A stretch of DNA of 64,000 bases, from the NCBI GenBank assembly GCA_016711265.1, contig JADJTI010000001.1, positions 62,001-126,000 on the forward strand, in the 5' to 3' direction. Position numbers and translations under genes: made by a program. Shown piece after piece: positions 1 through 9,275 of the stretch. Numbering within the stretch: the first letter of the stretch is position 1; each line of letters starts with the position of its first letter. The DNA is from Austwickia sp. GTDB lineage: Bacteria > Actinomycetota > Actinomycetes > Actinomycetales > Dermatophilaceae. The notes beneath the pieces were generated by a model, which was given only the letters and a program-made list of their open reading frames with translations, did not search any database and had not been told where the DNA came from.

Positions 1-2045
1 TCCTGGCTGCTCGGCGATGTTGCCCCGCCTGCCGCGTCTTCGGGCGTCTGGGAGAAGAAGCCCAGAGCGAACTTGCTCGCGTTGAGGATCTTGATCGCGA
101 GCCGGCGCCCAACCTTCATCTGGCCGATGTCGAACGCGGCGTCGGTGCCCAGCCTCGCCGACGACGCCCAGTAGCGCACCGCATCTGTGCCGTGTTCCTG
201 CAACAAGCCTTCCGGGGTCTGCGCGTTCCCCTTCGACTTGGACATCTTCTTGCGGTCCTTGTCGAGGATGAACCCGCTGATGGCGGCGTGCCGCCAGGGC
301 AGGCTGTCGTGCTCGTGGTGGGCTCGGACGACGGTCGAGAACAGCCAGGTCCGGATGATGTCGTGGGCCTGGGGGCGCAGGTCCATCGGGAACAGGTGGG
401 CAAAGAGTTCCTCGTCGGTGCCCCACCCCGTGGTCAGTTGTGGTGTCAGGGACGACGTCGCCCAGGTATCCATCACGTCGGGGTCGCCGGTGAAACCGCC
501 GGGCTGGTCGCGCTGGGCCTCCTGGTAGCCGCGGGGGGCCTGGGCCAGCGGGTCGATCGGCAGCTGGTCGTCGTCGGGCACCAGCGGGGTCTCGTAGCGG
601 ACCTGGCCGTCGTTGTCGATCGGGTACCACAGCGGGATCGCGATCCCGAAGAACCGCTGCCGGCTGATCAGCCAGTCACCGTTGAGGCCGTTGACCCAGT
701 TCTCGTACCGCACCCGCATGTAGTCGGGGTGGAACTGCAGTTCCTGGCCGCGGGCCAGCAGCGCGGTCCGCAAGTCGGTGTCGCGGCCGCCGTTGCGGAT
801 GTACCACTGGCGGCTGGTGACGATCTCCAGCGGCTTCTCGCCGCGCTCGTAGAAGTTGGTCTTGCGCAGTGTCTTGGTGGGTTCGCCGTCGAGGTCGCCG
901 CTGGCCCGCAGCGCCTCCACGACGGCCTGCCGGGCGCCGTACGTCGAGGCACCGGAGATCTTCTCGGCGTACAGGTCGCGGGCCTGACGTGTGGTGAGCC
1001 AGTCCGGGGTCTCGGTCTGCATCCGGCCGTTGCGCATGATCAGCGATCGGGTGGGCAGCTGCAGTTCGCGCCACCACGTCACGTCGGTCAGGTCGCCGAA
1101 GGTGCAGCACATCGCGATGCCGGCGCCCTTGTCCATCTCGGCCAGAGGATGGGCGAGCACCGGGAGTTCCACCCCGAAGACCGGTGAGGTCACCGTCGTA
1201 CCGAAAAGGTCGGCGTACCGGGGGTCGTCGGGGTGGGCGATCAGCGCGACGCACGCGGGCAGCAATTCGGGGCGGGTGGTTTCGATGTAGACCGGGGTCC
1301 CGTCGGGGCGGCGGAAAGCAACCCGGTGGTAGAAGCCCTCGTAGTCCTTGGCCTCCAGTTCGGCCTGGGCGACCGCGGTCTGGAAGGTGACATCCCACAG
1401 TCCCGGCGCCTCGGCCTGGTACGCCTGACCGGCGGCCAGGTTGCGCAGGAACATTTTCTGCGAGGTGGCCCGGCAATGCTCATCGATCGTGCGGTACGTG
1501 ATGTCCCAGTCCACCGACAGCCCCAAGCGGCTGAACAGCGACTCGAAGGCCGCCTCGTCCTCGACGGTGAGTTCCTCGCACAGTTCGATGAAGTTGCCGC
1601 GGCTGATGGGCTGCTGGTCAGCGGCTTTGATGCTCTTGCCCTCCCCGCCCGTGTGCGGAGGCCGGTACGCCGGGTCGTAGGCCAGGTGCTCATCGCCGCG
1701 GACGCCGTAGTAGTTCTGCACCCGCTTCTCGGTGGGCAGGCCGTTGTCGTCCCACCCCATCGGGTAGAACACCTCCCGCCCCTGCATCCGGTGGTAGCGG
1801 GCGAGCACGTCGGTGTGGGTAAAGGAGAACACGTGCCCGACGTGCAGGCTGCCGCTGGCCGTGGGGGGCGGGGTGTCGATCGCGTACACCTGGTCCCGCG
1901 GCAGGCTCATCGCCCGGTCACGGTCGAACCGGTACGTCTGCTGCGCCCGCCATGCGGCGGACCACTTGTCTTCCAGGCCGGCCACGGTCGGCTTGTCGGG
2001 GACGGTGGCGGATCGGTGGTGCGATGGCGCAGCGGCGTCGTTCAT
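1..2045 (-). CDS. valS: Valine--tRNA ligase (3' end outside window)
   Basis: Charges tRNA-Val with valine in the cytoplasm (class I aminoacyl-tRNA synthetase). About 681 codons are present and the gene runs off the left edge, so the end of the anticodon-binding region is missing. The HIGH motif reads HVGH at about residue 68 and KMSKS is intact at about residue 600. SRQRFFGIAIPLWY lies in the catalytic core. The segment GWDDNGLPTEKRVQNYYG is typical of the archaeal-like ('type 2') ValRS found in several actinobacteria, not the E. coli type. The ATG start has a GGGAGG ribosome binding site about 8 bases upstream. Identity is secure; the subtype is from memory of family sequences. Confidence 0.96.
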   Translation of the reverse strand, partial: MNDAAAPSHHRSATVPDKPTVAGLEDKWSAAWRAQQTYRFDRDRAMSLPRDQVYAIDTPPPTASGSLHVGHVFSFTHTDVLARYHRMQGREVFYPMGWDDNGLPTEKRVQNYYGVRGDEHLAYDPAYRPPHTGGEGKSIKAADQQPISRGNFIELCEELTVEDEAAFESLFSRLGLSVDWDITYRTIDEHCRATSQKMFLRNLAAGQAYQAEAPGLWDVTFQTAVAQAELEAKDYEGFYHRVAFRRPDGTPVYIETTRPELLPACVALIAHPDDPRYADLFGTTVTSPVFGVELPVLAHPLAEMDKGAGIAMCCTFGDLTDVTWWRELQLPTRSLIMRNGRMQTETPDWLTTRQARDLYAEKISGASTYGARQAVVEALRASGDLDGEPTKTLRKTNFYERGEKPLEIVTSRQWYIRNGGRDTDLRTALLARGQELQFHPDYMRVRYENWVNGLNGDWLISRQRFFGIAIPLWYPIDNDGQVRYETPLVPDDDQLPIDPLAQAPRGYQEAQRDQPGGFTGDPDVMDTWATSSLTPQLTTGWGTDEELFAHLFPMDLRPQAHDIIRTWLFSTVVRAHHEHDSLPWRHAAISGFILDKDRKKMSKSKGNAQTPEGLLQEHGTDAVRYWASSARLGTDAAFDIGQMKVGRRLAIKILNASKFALGFFSQTPEDAAGGATSPSSQ

Positions 2046-2165
2046 GGCCCGATCCTCCCACCAGGCGGGGGCCAGCCGATCCCCGGGATCGGCGCCCAGG
2101 CCAAGGGCTGGCGCCGGGTCGCCGCGGAGGCCCGTAGGGCATGGGCCAGGGCCGGCGCCAACGGG

Positions 2166-3011
2166 TCAGAACAGCAGCTCGTTGTCGATCAGCCGGGTGC
2201 GGCCGATGCGCACGGCCAGCGACGTTAGCGCCCCCACCGCAGGGTCGACCACGGTCAGCTCGGTCAGGTCCCGCGGGTCGGCGACGCTGACGTAGTCCGG
2301 CTCGGCCAACGGCTCACCGGCGATCACCTCGGTCATCGCGGTCCGCAGGCGGTCGGCATCGCGTTCCCCACCGGCGTAAGCCGTCCGCGTCGCCTGCAGT
2401 GCCCGGTGCAGTACGACGGCCGCGGCCCGTTGCGCGGGGTCCAGGTAGCTGTTGCGGCTGCTCATCGCCAGCCCGTCGGGTTCCCGGACCGTCGGCGCGA
2501 CGACCATGTCCACGCCCAGGGCCAGGTCCTCGATCATCCGGCGCAAGACGACGGTCTGTTGGGCGTCCTTCTGACCGAAGTACGCGCGGGTCGGTCGGAC
2601 CACGTTGAGCAGAATCGCCACCACCGTCGCGACCCCCCGGAAGTGACCCGGGCGGCGCGCCCCCTCCAACACCGTCGTGACCCCCTCGACGTCGACGAAC
2701 GTCGAGAACCCCGGCGGGTAGATGTCGGCCACCTCAGGAAGCCAGGCGACATCGCACCCGGCCTCCTCCAGAACAGCCAGGTCGCCGTCGAGGTCCCGCG
2801 GGTAGGTGCTCAAGTCCTCGGTGGGCCCGAACTGGGTGGGGTTGACGAAGATGCTGGCCACCGCTGCGGCGCACTCGGTCTTGGCGCGGCGTACCAAGCT
2901 CAGATGGCCTTCGTGCAGGTACCCCATCGTCGGCACGAAGCCCACCGTGGTGCCTAGACCCAGCTCGGCCCGGGCCTGGGCGCACTCCCCGCGGGTCCGG
3001 ACGACCTTCAC
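2166..3011 (-). CDS. panC: Pantothenate synthetase (pantoate--beta-alanine ligase)
   Basis: Condenses pantoate with beta-alanine using ATP, the last step of vitamin B5 synthesis, in the cytoplasm. The 281-residue protein shows FVPTMGYLHEGHLSLVRRA near the N terminus, which contains the nucleotidyl-transferase HxGH motif (HEGH), then FVNPTQFGP, FGQKDAQQ and the KMSKS-like loop AMSSRNSYL. The length is normal for the family. The GTG start overlaps the panB stop by 4 bases (GTGA), so the two are translationally coupled and transcribed leftward. No panD is visible in the window, so beta-alanine supply is encoded elsewhere. Confidence 0.96.
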   Translation of the reverse strand: MKVVRTRGECAQARAELGLGTTVGFVPTMGYLHEGHLSLVRRAKTECAAAVASIFVNPTQFGPTEDLSTYPRDLDGDLAVLEEAGCDVAWLPEVADIYPPGFSTFVDVEGVTTVLEGARRPGHFRGVATVVAILLNVVRPTRAYFGQKDAQQTVVLRRMIEDLALGVDMVVAPTVREPDGLAMSSRNSYLDPAQRAAAVVLHRALQATRTAYAGGERDADRLRTAMTEVIAGEPLAEPDYVSVADPRDLTELTVVDPAVGALTSLAVRIGRTRLIDNELLF

Positions 3012-3886
3012 GACGGGGGCACCTCGGGGTCTTCGGTGGACCGCGAGCGTGGGGGCGCAAAGCCCTGCAGCGCCTCCGCCAGGACCTGTTCGTCCATCCG
3101 CGCGCTGTGCGCCGCGGTGGGGAACCGCTGGGAGCCGACCTGATCGGCGTACTCCTGAAGCGCCGTCGCCGCCTGGTCGCCCAGGCTGGCGAAGCGGTGG
3201 GTGTGGCGCGGGGTGTGGTCCTCGTACAGCCCGAGGATGTCGTGCCAGACCTGCACCTCGCCGCTGCACGCCGGGCCCGCGCCGATGCCGATGGTGGGGA
3301 TGGACAACCGCTGGGTGATCGCCTCGGCCAGCGGCGCGGGGATCAGCTCCAGCACCACCGCCCAGGCGCCGGCTTCCTGCACGGCGAAAGCGTCCGCCAG
3401 CAGCTGCCGGGCCCGGTTCGCGTCCTTGCCCTGCACCCGTACGCCGATCTGATGCATGGACTGCGGGGTGAAACCCAGGTGCCCCATCACCGGGATGCCG
3501 GCATCCACGAGTCGGCGGATCGTCGGAGCGACCGTGACTCCGCCCTCCAGCTTGACCGACTGGCAACCGCCCTCGGCCATCAGCCGGCCCGCTGAGGCCA
3601 GCGCCGACTCCTGAGTGGCGTAGGTCAGAAAGGGCAGATCGGACACGACCAGCGCCTTGGTGCACCCCCGCAGCACGGCACGGGTGTGATACAAGATGTC
3701 GTCCACGGTGACCGGCAGTGTGGAATCCCGACCCTGGATCACCATCCCGAGTGAGTCGCCGACCAGGATCAGCGGGATGTCGGTGCGGTCGATAATTCGC
3801 GCGCTGGTGTAGTCGTACGCCGTCACCATGGTGAGGCGCTCGCCCCGGGCGTAGCGCTGGGCGATGTCGAGCAGGCTGACCCGCAC
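3008..3886 (-). CDS. panB: 3-methyl-2-oxobutanoate hydroxymethyltransferase
   Basis: Adds a hydroxymethyl group from methylene-tetrahydrofolate to 2-oxoisovalerate, giving ketopantoate, the first committed step of pantothenate synthesis. The 292-residue product has the family motifs MVTAYDYTSARI, LVGDSLGMV, VKLEGG, MGHLGFTPQS and GIGAGPACSGEV. The GTG start at 3886 is chosen because AAGGAG stands 4 bases upstream; a longer in-frame reading to 4003 adds a low-complexity extension that the family lacks. The stop overlaps the panC start. The DUF2520 gene lies about 90 bases upstream on the same strand. Confidence 0.95.
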   Translation of the reverse strand: MRVSLLDIAQRYARGERLTMVTAYDYTSARIIDRTDIPLILVGDSLGMVIQGRDSTLPVTVDDILYHTRAVLRGCTKALVVSDLPFLTYATQESALASAGRLMAEGGCQSVKLEGGVTVAPTIRRLVDAGIPVMGHLGFTPQSMHQIGVRVQGKDANRARQLLADAFAVQEAGAWAVVLELIPAPLAEAITQRLSIPTIGIGAGPACSGEVQVWHDILGLYEDHTPRHTHRFASLGDQAATALQEYADQVGSQRFPTAAHSARMDEQVLAEALQGFAPPRSRSTEDPEVPPS

Positions 3887-3975
3887 GGCACTCCTTCGAT
3901 CGGTCGAGCGGTCGCCCGATGGTACCGAGCCGCACCCCGTGGGCGTCGGGGCGGGGTGGATCGTGAGCGATCGGT

Positions 3976-4854
3976 TCAGGCGCCGTCCAGGAGGGCCTGC
4001 CAACGCGCTAGCTGGTCGGCGCCGACGCCTCGGGCCGCAAGCACCGGCAGGGTCGCGGCGGCAGCCGCGCGATAGAGGGCATCGGTGTCGGGACGCTCGG
4101 CGAGAACCCTCAGGTGGGACTCCACGGTCGCCATGTCGCCCCTGGCCAGTGGGCCGGTGAGGCCCTGCGGCAGCCCCGCCCCGGCCAGGCCGGCGACCGT
4201 CGATTCGAGCAAGGGGAGCAGGGCCGCCAGGGCGTCGTCACGGGTCAGCCCGCAGCTCTCCAGCAGAGTCGTGGCGTGCCAGGTGAGCGTCACCAGGTAG
4301 TTAGCGGCCATGCTCGCGGCGGTGTGGTAGGCGCCCTTGGCCGACGCTGCAAGGGTGAAGGGCCGCCCGCCCAGGGCCAAGCTCAGCTCGGTCAGCGTCG
4401 CGGCCAGCTCCGGCGAGGCGGTCACCGCCCAGGTGATCCCTGGCCGGACCGGCGATCCCGTGGTGGGAAAGGCCTGCAGCGGATGCCACGCGCCGATCGC
4501 CGCGCCGAGCGCGCCCACGGATGCCAGCACCGAGAGATCCAGGGCTCCGGAGCAGTGCACCACGGACCGGTCAGCCGCGCTGTGACCGCTGGCGATGACC
4601 TGTGCCGCAAGGGCCGTCGCCGCCTCCGCGAGGGCATCATCGGGGGCCGCCAGCACCGTCAGGTCCGCCGTCGTGACCAGCTCCGCAGGCGTCATCGTGG
4701 GCACGTCGAGATCCCGGGCCAGCGGGCAGCGCCCACCGATATCGCGCGGGCTCACCCCGACCATCCGGTACCCACTGTTCGACCCGAGGGCGGCCACCGA
4801 GCGGGCGATCGCCGTACCGACCCTGCCCGGACCCCAGACGCCGATCCCGATCAT
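3976..4854 (-). CDS. Rossmann-like / DUF2520 domain protein
   Basis: Predicted NAD(P)-binding protein of 292 residues. The N terminus IGIGVWGPGRVGTAIARS is a Rossmann dinucleotide-binding loop, followed by HCSGALDLSVL and WHPLQAF and an all-helical C-terminal half. This arrangement is the Rossmann-like plus DUF2520 pair and resembles 6-phosphogluconate/ketopantoate-type reductases. Its function is not established. It precedes panB-panC on the same strand, and a homologue precedes panC in M. tuberculosis (Rv3603c, from memory), so a role in pantothenate metabolism such as ketopantoate reduction is possible but inferred. The ATG start has AGGAG 7 bases upstream. Confidence 0.85.
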   Translation of the reverse strand: MIGIGVWGPGRVGTAIARSVAALGSNSGYRMVGVSPRDIGGRCPLARDLDVPTMTPAELVTTADLTVLAAPDDALAEAATALAAQVIASGHSAADRSVVHCSGALDLSVLASVGALGAAIGAWHPLQAFPTTGSPVRPGITWAVTASPELAATLTELSLALGGRPFTLAASAKGAYHTAASMAANYLVTLTWHATTLLESCGLTRDDALAALLPLLESTVAGLAGAGLPQGLTGPLARGDMATVESHLRVLAERPDTDALYRAAAAATLPVLAARGVGADQLARWQALLDGA

Positions 4855-4963
4855 CACGCTCTCCTGCGCGTTCGGTGCGGCAGCCTGCGATGCAGCCCGC
4901 CCTGTGCGATCCATCCTGCCTGCGCGTGCCGTCCCGACTTGCCTGCATCCGTAAACTGGTCCG

Positions 4964-5290
4964 GGACGGATCGCGACACGGCGATCACAACCGACAGATC
5001 TCAACCGATCGACACGGCGTTGACCCGGCTATCACCGGCGAGCCTTCGGAAGAACCGCGACCGAGCCACCATCCCGTGCGGGGCGGCAGCCGGCCGCTCA
5101 GTAGAACCGAACGGGTGGGCCCGTCACAGCCTGGACAAGAGCGGTCGAGGAACTCCCCGGGCCACCGCGCCGGGCGTTCCTCGGCAAGCGAGGTGGTACC
5201 GCGGTGTGCGGGCGTGAGCGCCGGCATCGTCCTCGTCGGGAACGTCCGCACCGGACGCGCCCCGGACCGACGGCACGAGCAGAGCGTAGA
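4964..5290 (+). promoter_or_regulatory. T-box leader (tRNA-Ile-sensing) of ileS
   Basis: The long untranslated leader of ileS carries the hallmark T-box sequence GGTGGTACCGCG at 5192-5203. It sits in a CCTC/GAGG antiterminator/antisequestrator stem whose bulge would pair with the uncharged tRNA 3' end. Upstream, CTATCACCGGCGAG (about 5029-5042) supplies an ATC isoleucine codon at 5031-5033 in the specifier position. A -10-like TAAACT at 4952-4957 would start the transcript near 4964. No terminator with a T-run is seen, so translational control by hiding the AAGGA site before ileS fits the known actinobacterial ileS type. Outer limits are approximate. Confidence 0.87.
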
Positions 5291-5298
5291 AGGAACCC

Positions 5299-8200
5299 AT
5301 GACCTACCCGAAGGTTGCTGTTCATCGCCCCGCCCCCGCAGACCAGCCCGGGCCCGGCGAGTCGCCCGCGGCGCCTGCTGCTACCACGGCTCCCGCGGCT
5401 CCCGCGACGGGTGTGGCCGCCAAGCCCGCGTTCCCCGACCTGGAGCGCGCGGTCCTCGACTATTGGGCGGCCGACGGCACCTTCGCGGCGTCGGTGCAGG
5501 CGCGCCCCGCCGGAGTCAACGGCGCCAACGAGTTTGTGTTCTACGACGGCCCCCCGTTCGCCAACGGTCTGCCGCACTACGGCCACCTGCTGACCGGCTA
5601 CGTCAAGGACGTGGTGCCGCGCTACCAGACGATGCGTGGCCGCCGGGTCGAGCGGCGCTTCGGCTGGGACACCCACGGGCTGCCCGCCGAGCTGGAGGCG
5701 ATGAAGCAGATCGGGATCAAAACCACCGAGGAGATCCGCGACCTGGGCATCGGCGCGTTCAACGACGCCTGCCGCGCATCGGTGCTGCGCTACACCGACG
5801 AGTGGCGCGAGTACGTCACCCGTCAAGCCCGGTGGGTGGATTTCGACAACGACTACAAGACGCTCAATCCGGAATACATGGAGAGCGTCATCTGGGCGTT
5901 CAAGCAGCTCTATGACAAGGGCCTGGCGTACGAGGGCTTTCGGGTGCTGCCGTACTGCTGGAACGACGAAACCCCGCTGTCCAACCACGAGCTGAGGATG
6001 GACGACGAGGTCTACCAGGAGCGTCAGGACCCCGCGGTGACGCTCGGTCTGCGCCTGGAGACCGGCGAGCTCGCGATGATCTGGACTACGACGCCGTGGA
6101 CGCTGCCGGCCAACCTGGCGATCATGGTCGGCCCCGACTTGGACTACGTGGTAGTTGAGTCCGACGTGCCCACCGGCCGCCCCGAGCGCTATCTGCTGGT
6201 GCAGGAGCGCGCCGCTGCCTACGCCCGGGAACTCACCGGAGACCCCAAGGGGGACGTCCAGGCGCAGGTTGTGGAGCGCCTCAAGGGCGCCGAACTCGTC
6301 GGCCGCCGCTACACCCCGCCGTTCGGCTACTACCTGGGCCACGAGAACGCGTTTCGGCTCGTCCCCGCCGAGTTCGTGACCACCACCGATGGCACGGGCC
6401 TGGTGCACACCGCGGGGGCCTTCGGTGAGGACGACAAGGTCGTCACCGACCGGGAGAACATCGTCGCCGTCATGCCGGTCGGCAAGGACGGCCGGTTCAC
6501 CGCACCGGTGAACGAGTACGCCGGGACGCTGGTTTTCGAGGCCAACGCCCCGATCCTGGACCACCTCAAGGGCCGGACCCGGTACGACGCGGACGGCGCC
6601 GGTGCCGTGGGTGGGCCCGACCACGTGGCGGCCGCCGTCGGCTCGACCACGCCCGGCACCGTGCTGGTCCGCCGCGAGTCCTACACCCACGCCTACCCGC
6701 ACTGCTGGCGCTGCCGTGAACCGCTCATCTACAAGGGCGTGAGCAGCTGGTTCGTGGCCACCACGGCCATTCGCGACCGGATGCTGGAGTGCAACCAGGA
6801 GATCACCTGGGTCCCCGAGCACACCAAGGACGGCCAGTTCGGCAAATGGCTGGAGAACACCCGGGACTGGTCGATCTCCCGGAACCGCTTCTGGGGGAGC
6901 CCCATCCCGGTCTGGAAATCCGACGATCCGGCCTACCCCCGGATCGACGTCTACGGCTCGTTCGCCGAGCTGGCAGCCGACTTCGGCGTCCAGGTCACCG
7001 ACCTGCACCGCCCGGCCATCGACGCGCTCACCCGGCCCAACCCGGACGACCCACGCCCGGCGGGGGAGCGGTCCACGATGCGGCGCGTCACCGACGTACT
7101 GGACTGCTGGTTCGAATCCGGATCGATGAGTTTCGCGCAGGTGCATTACCCGTTCGAGAATGCCGACTGGTTCGAGCACCACTACCCGGGTGATTTCATC
7201 GTGGAGTACAGCGGCCAGACCCGCGGCTGGTTCTACACCATGCACGTGCTGGCGGTCGCGCTCTTCGACCGGCCCTCGTTCCGGACCTGCATCAGCCACG
7301 GCATCGTGCTCGGCAACGACGGCGCCAAGATGAGCAAGTCGCTGCGCAACTACCCCGACGTCAACGAAGTCTTCGACCGGGACGGCGCCGACGCGATGCG
7401 CTGGTTCCTGATGTCCAGCCCGATCCTGCGCGGCGGCAACCTCGTCGTCACCGAGCAGGGCATCCGGGACGGGGTCCGCCAGGCGATGCTGCCGCTGTGG
7501 AACGCGTGGTACTTCTTCAGCCTGTACTGCAACGCCTTCGACGACGGCACCCAGCCCGCACACGGCACCGGGTACGACGCGCGCTGGTCGACGGCATCCA
7601 CCGACGTCCTGGACCGGTATTTGCTCAGCAAGCTCCACGATCTGGTCGTGGCGGTGACCGGTGCGCTGGACGCCTACGACATCCCCGGGGCGTGCGAGGA
7701 GATCCGTGTCTTCCTTGATGTGCTTACCAACTGGTACATCAGGCGGTCCCGAGACCGGTTCTGGGACACCGCGGGTGCGGCCGCCGACCGGGCCAGAGCG
7801 GCGTTCGACACGTTGTACACCACACTCGAGGTGCTCACCCGGGTGGCCGCGCCGCTGCTGCCGATGCAGGCGGAGGCCATCTGGCGTGGCCTGACCGGAG
7901 GTCGGTCGGTGCACCTGACCGACTGGCCGGACGCCGATCTGCTGCCCCACGAGCACGACCTGGTGGCGCGGATGGACCGGGCCCGCGAGGTCTGCTCGGT
8001 GGCCTCAAGCCTGCGCAAGGCCGACAACCTGCGGGTCCGCCTGCCCCTGGGCGAGCTGACCGTGGTCGGTGAGGGCGTCGGCGACCTGTACGCCTTGGCC
8101 GACATCATCCGGGACGAGGTCAACGTCAAAGACGTGGTGCTGCGCGACCTGGCCGAGGTCAGCCAGGCCGACTTCGGGATCACCCGCAAGCTCACCGTCA

Positions 8201-8724
8201 ACGCCCGCGTCGCGGGGCCACGGCTGGGTCGGGACGTGCAACGCGCCATCGCCGGCAGCAAGTCCGGCGACTGGCAGATCAATCCGGACGGGTCGGTCGT
8301 CAGCGGGGGCCTGGCGTTGATCGAGGGCGAGTACGCCGTCGAGACGGTCGTCGAGGGGGCTGCCGCGGCGGCTGCCGAGTCCACCCGGGCCGTCGGTGTC
8401 CTGCCCGGTGGCGGCTTCCTCTTGCTGAACACCACCGTCACCCCCGAGCTTGCCCAGGAGGGCCTGGCCCGCGACCTGGTCCGCGCGGTCCAGCAGGCGC
8501 GCCGGGACGCCGGCCTGCAGGTCTCGGACCGGATCAGCCTGACCGTGCTCGGCGATCAGCAGGTCTGGACGGCCGCACTGGCCCACAAGGACATGATCGT
8601 CACCGAGACGCTGGCCACCCAGTTCGCGGCCGCGCCCTCGTTGGACGCCTTGCCGCCGGAGCGGGGCACCGCGGCGACCGTCGGGGACGGGATCGCGGTC
8701 CGGCTGCTGGTGAGCAGGCTGTGA
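5299..8724 (+). CDS. ileS: Isoleucine--tRNA ligase, eukaryote-like type 2
   Basis: Charges tRNA-Ile in the cytoplasm. The 1141-residue protein is longer than E. coli IleRS. An Ala/Pro-rich N terminus of about 45 residues is followed by the catalytic domain with HYGH (HIGH motif) near residue 94, GWDTHGLP, the CP1 editing domain (TTTPWTLP) and KMSKSLRNYPD near residue 680. KMSKSLRNYP, not KMSKSLGN, and the overall length mark the eukaryote-like type 2 enzyme, which in other organisms is insensitive to mupirocin. Preceded by the T-box leader; AAGGA lies about 6 bases before the ATG. The stop overlaps the next gene by 4 bases. Confidence 0.97.
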   Translation: MTYPKVAVHRPAPADQPGPGESPAAPAATTAPAAPATGVAAKPAFPDLERAVLDYWAADGTFAASVQARPAGVNGANEFVFYDGPPFANGLPHYGHLLTGYVKDVVPRYQTMRGRRVERRFGWDTHGLPAELEAMKQIGIKTTEEIRDLGIGAFNDACRASVLRYTDEWREYVTRQARWVDFDNDYKTLNPEYMESVIWAFKQLYDKGLAYEGFRVLPYCWNDETPLSNHELRMDDEVYQERQDPAVTLGLRLETGELAMIWTTTPWTLPANLAIMVGPDLDYVVVESDVPTGRPERYLLVQERAAAYARELTGDPKGDVQAQVVERLKGAELVGRRYTPPFGYYLGHENAFRLVPAEFVTTTDGTGLVHTAGAFGEDDKVVTDRENIVAVMPVGKDGRFTAPVNEYAGTLVFEANAPILDHLKGRTRYDADGAGAVGGPDHVAAAVGSTTPGTVLVRRESYTHAYPHCWRCREPLIYKGVSSWFVATTAIRDRMLECNQEITWVPEHTKDGQFGKWLENTRDWSISRNRFWGSPIPVWKSDDPAYPRIDVYGSFAELAADFGVQVTDLHRPAIDALTRPNPDDPRPAGERSTMRRVTDVLDCWFESGSMSFAQVHYPFENADWFEHHYPGDFIVEYSGQTRGWFYTMHVLAVALFDRPSFRTCISHGIVLGNDGAKMSKSLRNYPDVNEVFDRDGADAMRWFLMSSPILRGGNLVVTEQGIRDGVRQAMLPLWNAWYFFSLYCNAFDDGTQPAHGTGYDARWSTASTDVLDRYLLSKLHDLVVAVTGALDAYDIPGACEEIRVFLDVLTNWYIRRSRDRFWDTAGAAADRARAAFDTLYTTLEVLTRVAAPLLPMQAEAIWRGLTGGRSVHLTDWPDADLLPHEHDLVARMDRAREVCSVASSLRKADNLRVRLPLGELTVVGEGVGDLYALADIIRDEVNVKDVVLRDLAEVSQADFGITRKLTVNARVAGPRLGRDVQRAIAGSKSGDWQINPDGSVVSGGLALIEGEYAVETVVEGAAAAAAESTRAVGVLPGGGFLLLNTTVTPELAQEGLARDLVRAVQQARRDAGLQVSDRISLTVLGDQQVWTAALAHKDMIVTETLATQFAAAPSLDALPPERGTAATVGDGIAVRLLVSRL

Positions 8725-9275
8725 GCCGGGCCGAGCGCAAGCCGGCCGGTTCATCGACGGCCGATGTCGTGGTCCGCCAGGCCAACGGCAACGACCTGGC
8801 GGCCGTGGAGGAGGTGGGTCGTCAAACGTGGCCGGCGACGTACTCCTCGATCTTCGAGGAAGGTCTGGTGGCGCTCTTCCTGGAGAAGAAGTGGAGCGCC
8901 CAGGCCCTGACGCCCTCGATCCGCAGCGGGCGGACCCTGGTGGCCGAAGTCGCCGGCCGGATCGTCGGAATGGCCAGCTACGGCCCCCACGACTCGGTGC
9001 TTGCCCTATGGAAGCTGTACGTGATCCCGGAGGCGCAGGGTCGCGGAGTCGGCGGGCGTCTGCTGCGCGAGGTGATGTCACACGCGGTGTCCCTGGGGCG
9101 GGAGCTGCACATCTCGTTCACCGATGGCAACGCCTCGGCGTACGAGTTCGCCAGGTCGCACGGGTTCACCATCCTCAGTCGCGAGCCGCAGGGGGAGATG
9201 CCCGACTTGATCTGGATGGCCCGCCCCACCCCCGGTGAGGACGGCTGCACGCAGGCCGCGGTGACGGACGGATGA
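8721..9275 (+). CDS. GNAT-family N-acetyltransferase
   Basis: Predicted acetyl-CoA-dependent acetyltransferase of 184 residues, substrate unknown. The core motif A is clear: KLYVIPEAQGRGVGGRLLRE contains the Q/RxxGxG/A pyrophosphate-binding loop (QGRGVG). It is preceded by a beta-strand with RIVGMASYG and followed by ELHISFTDGNASAYEFARSH, a usual motif B position. Starts at GTG overlapping the ileS stop and ends overlapping the folC start (ATGA), so it is inside the ileS-folC transcription unit. The first 20 residues are non-conserved in character. Function cannot be narrowed further from sequence. Confidence 0.88.
   Translation: MSRAERKPAGSSTADVVVRQANGNDLAAVEEVGRQTWPATYSSIFEEGLVALFLEKKWSAQALTPSIRSGRTLVAEVAGRIVGMASYGPHDSVLALWKLYVIPEAQGRGVGGRLLREVMSHAVSLGRELHISFTDGNASAYEFARSHGFTILSREPQGEMPDLIWMARPTPGEDGCTQAAVTDG

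Noticed and set aside
5098..7956. 952-codon open frame on the minus strand
   Set aside because: Exactly antisense to ileS; the Arg/Gly/Val-rich translation has no fold-like pattern. Long antisense frames are expected at this GC content.
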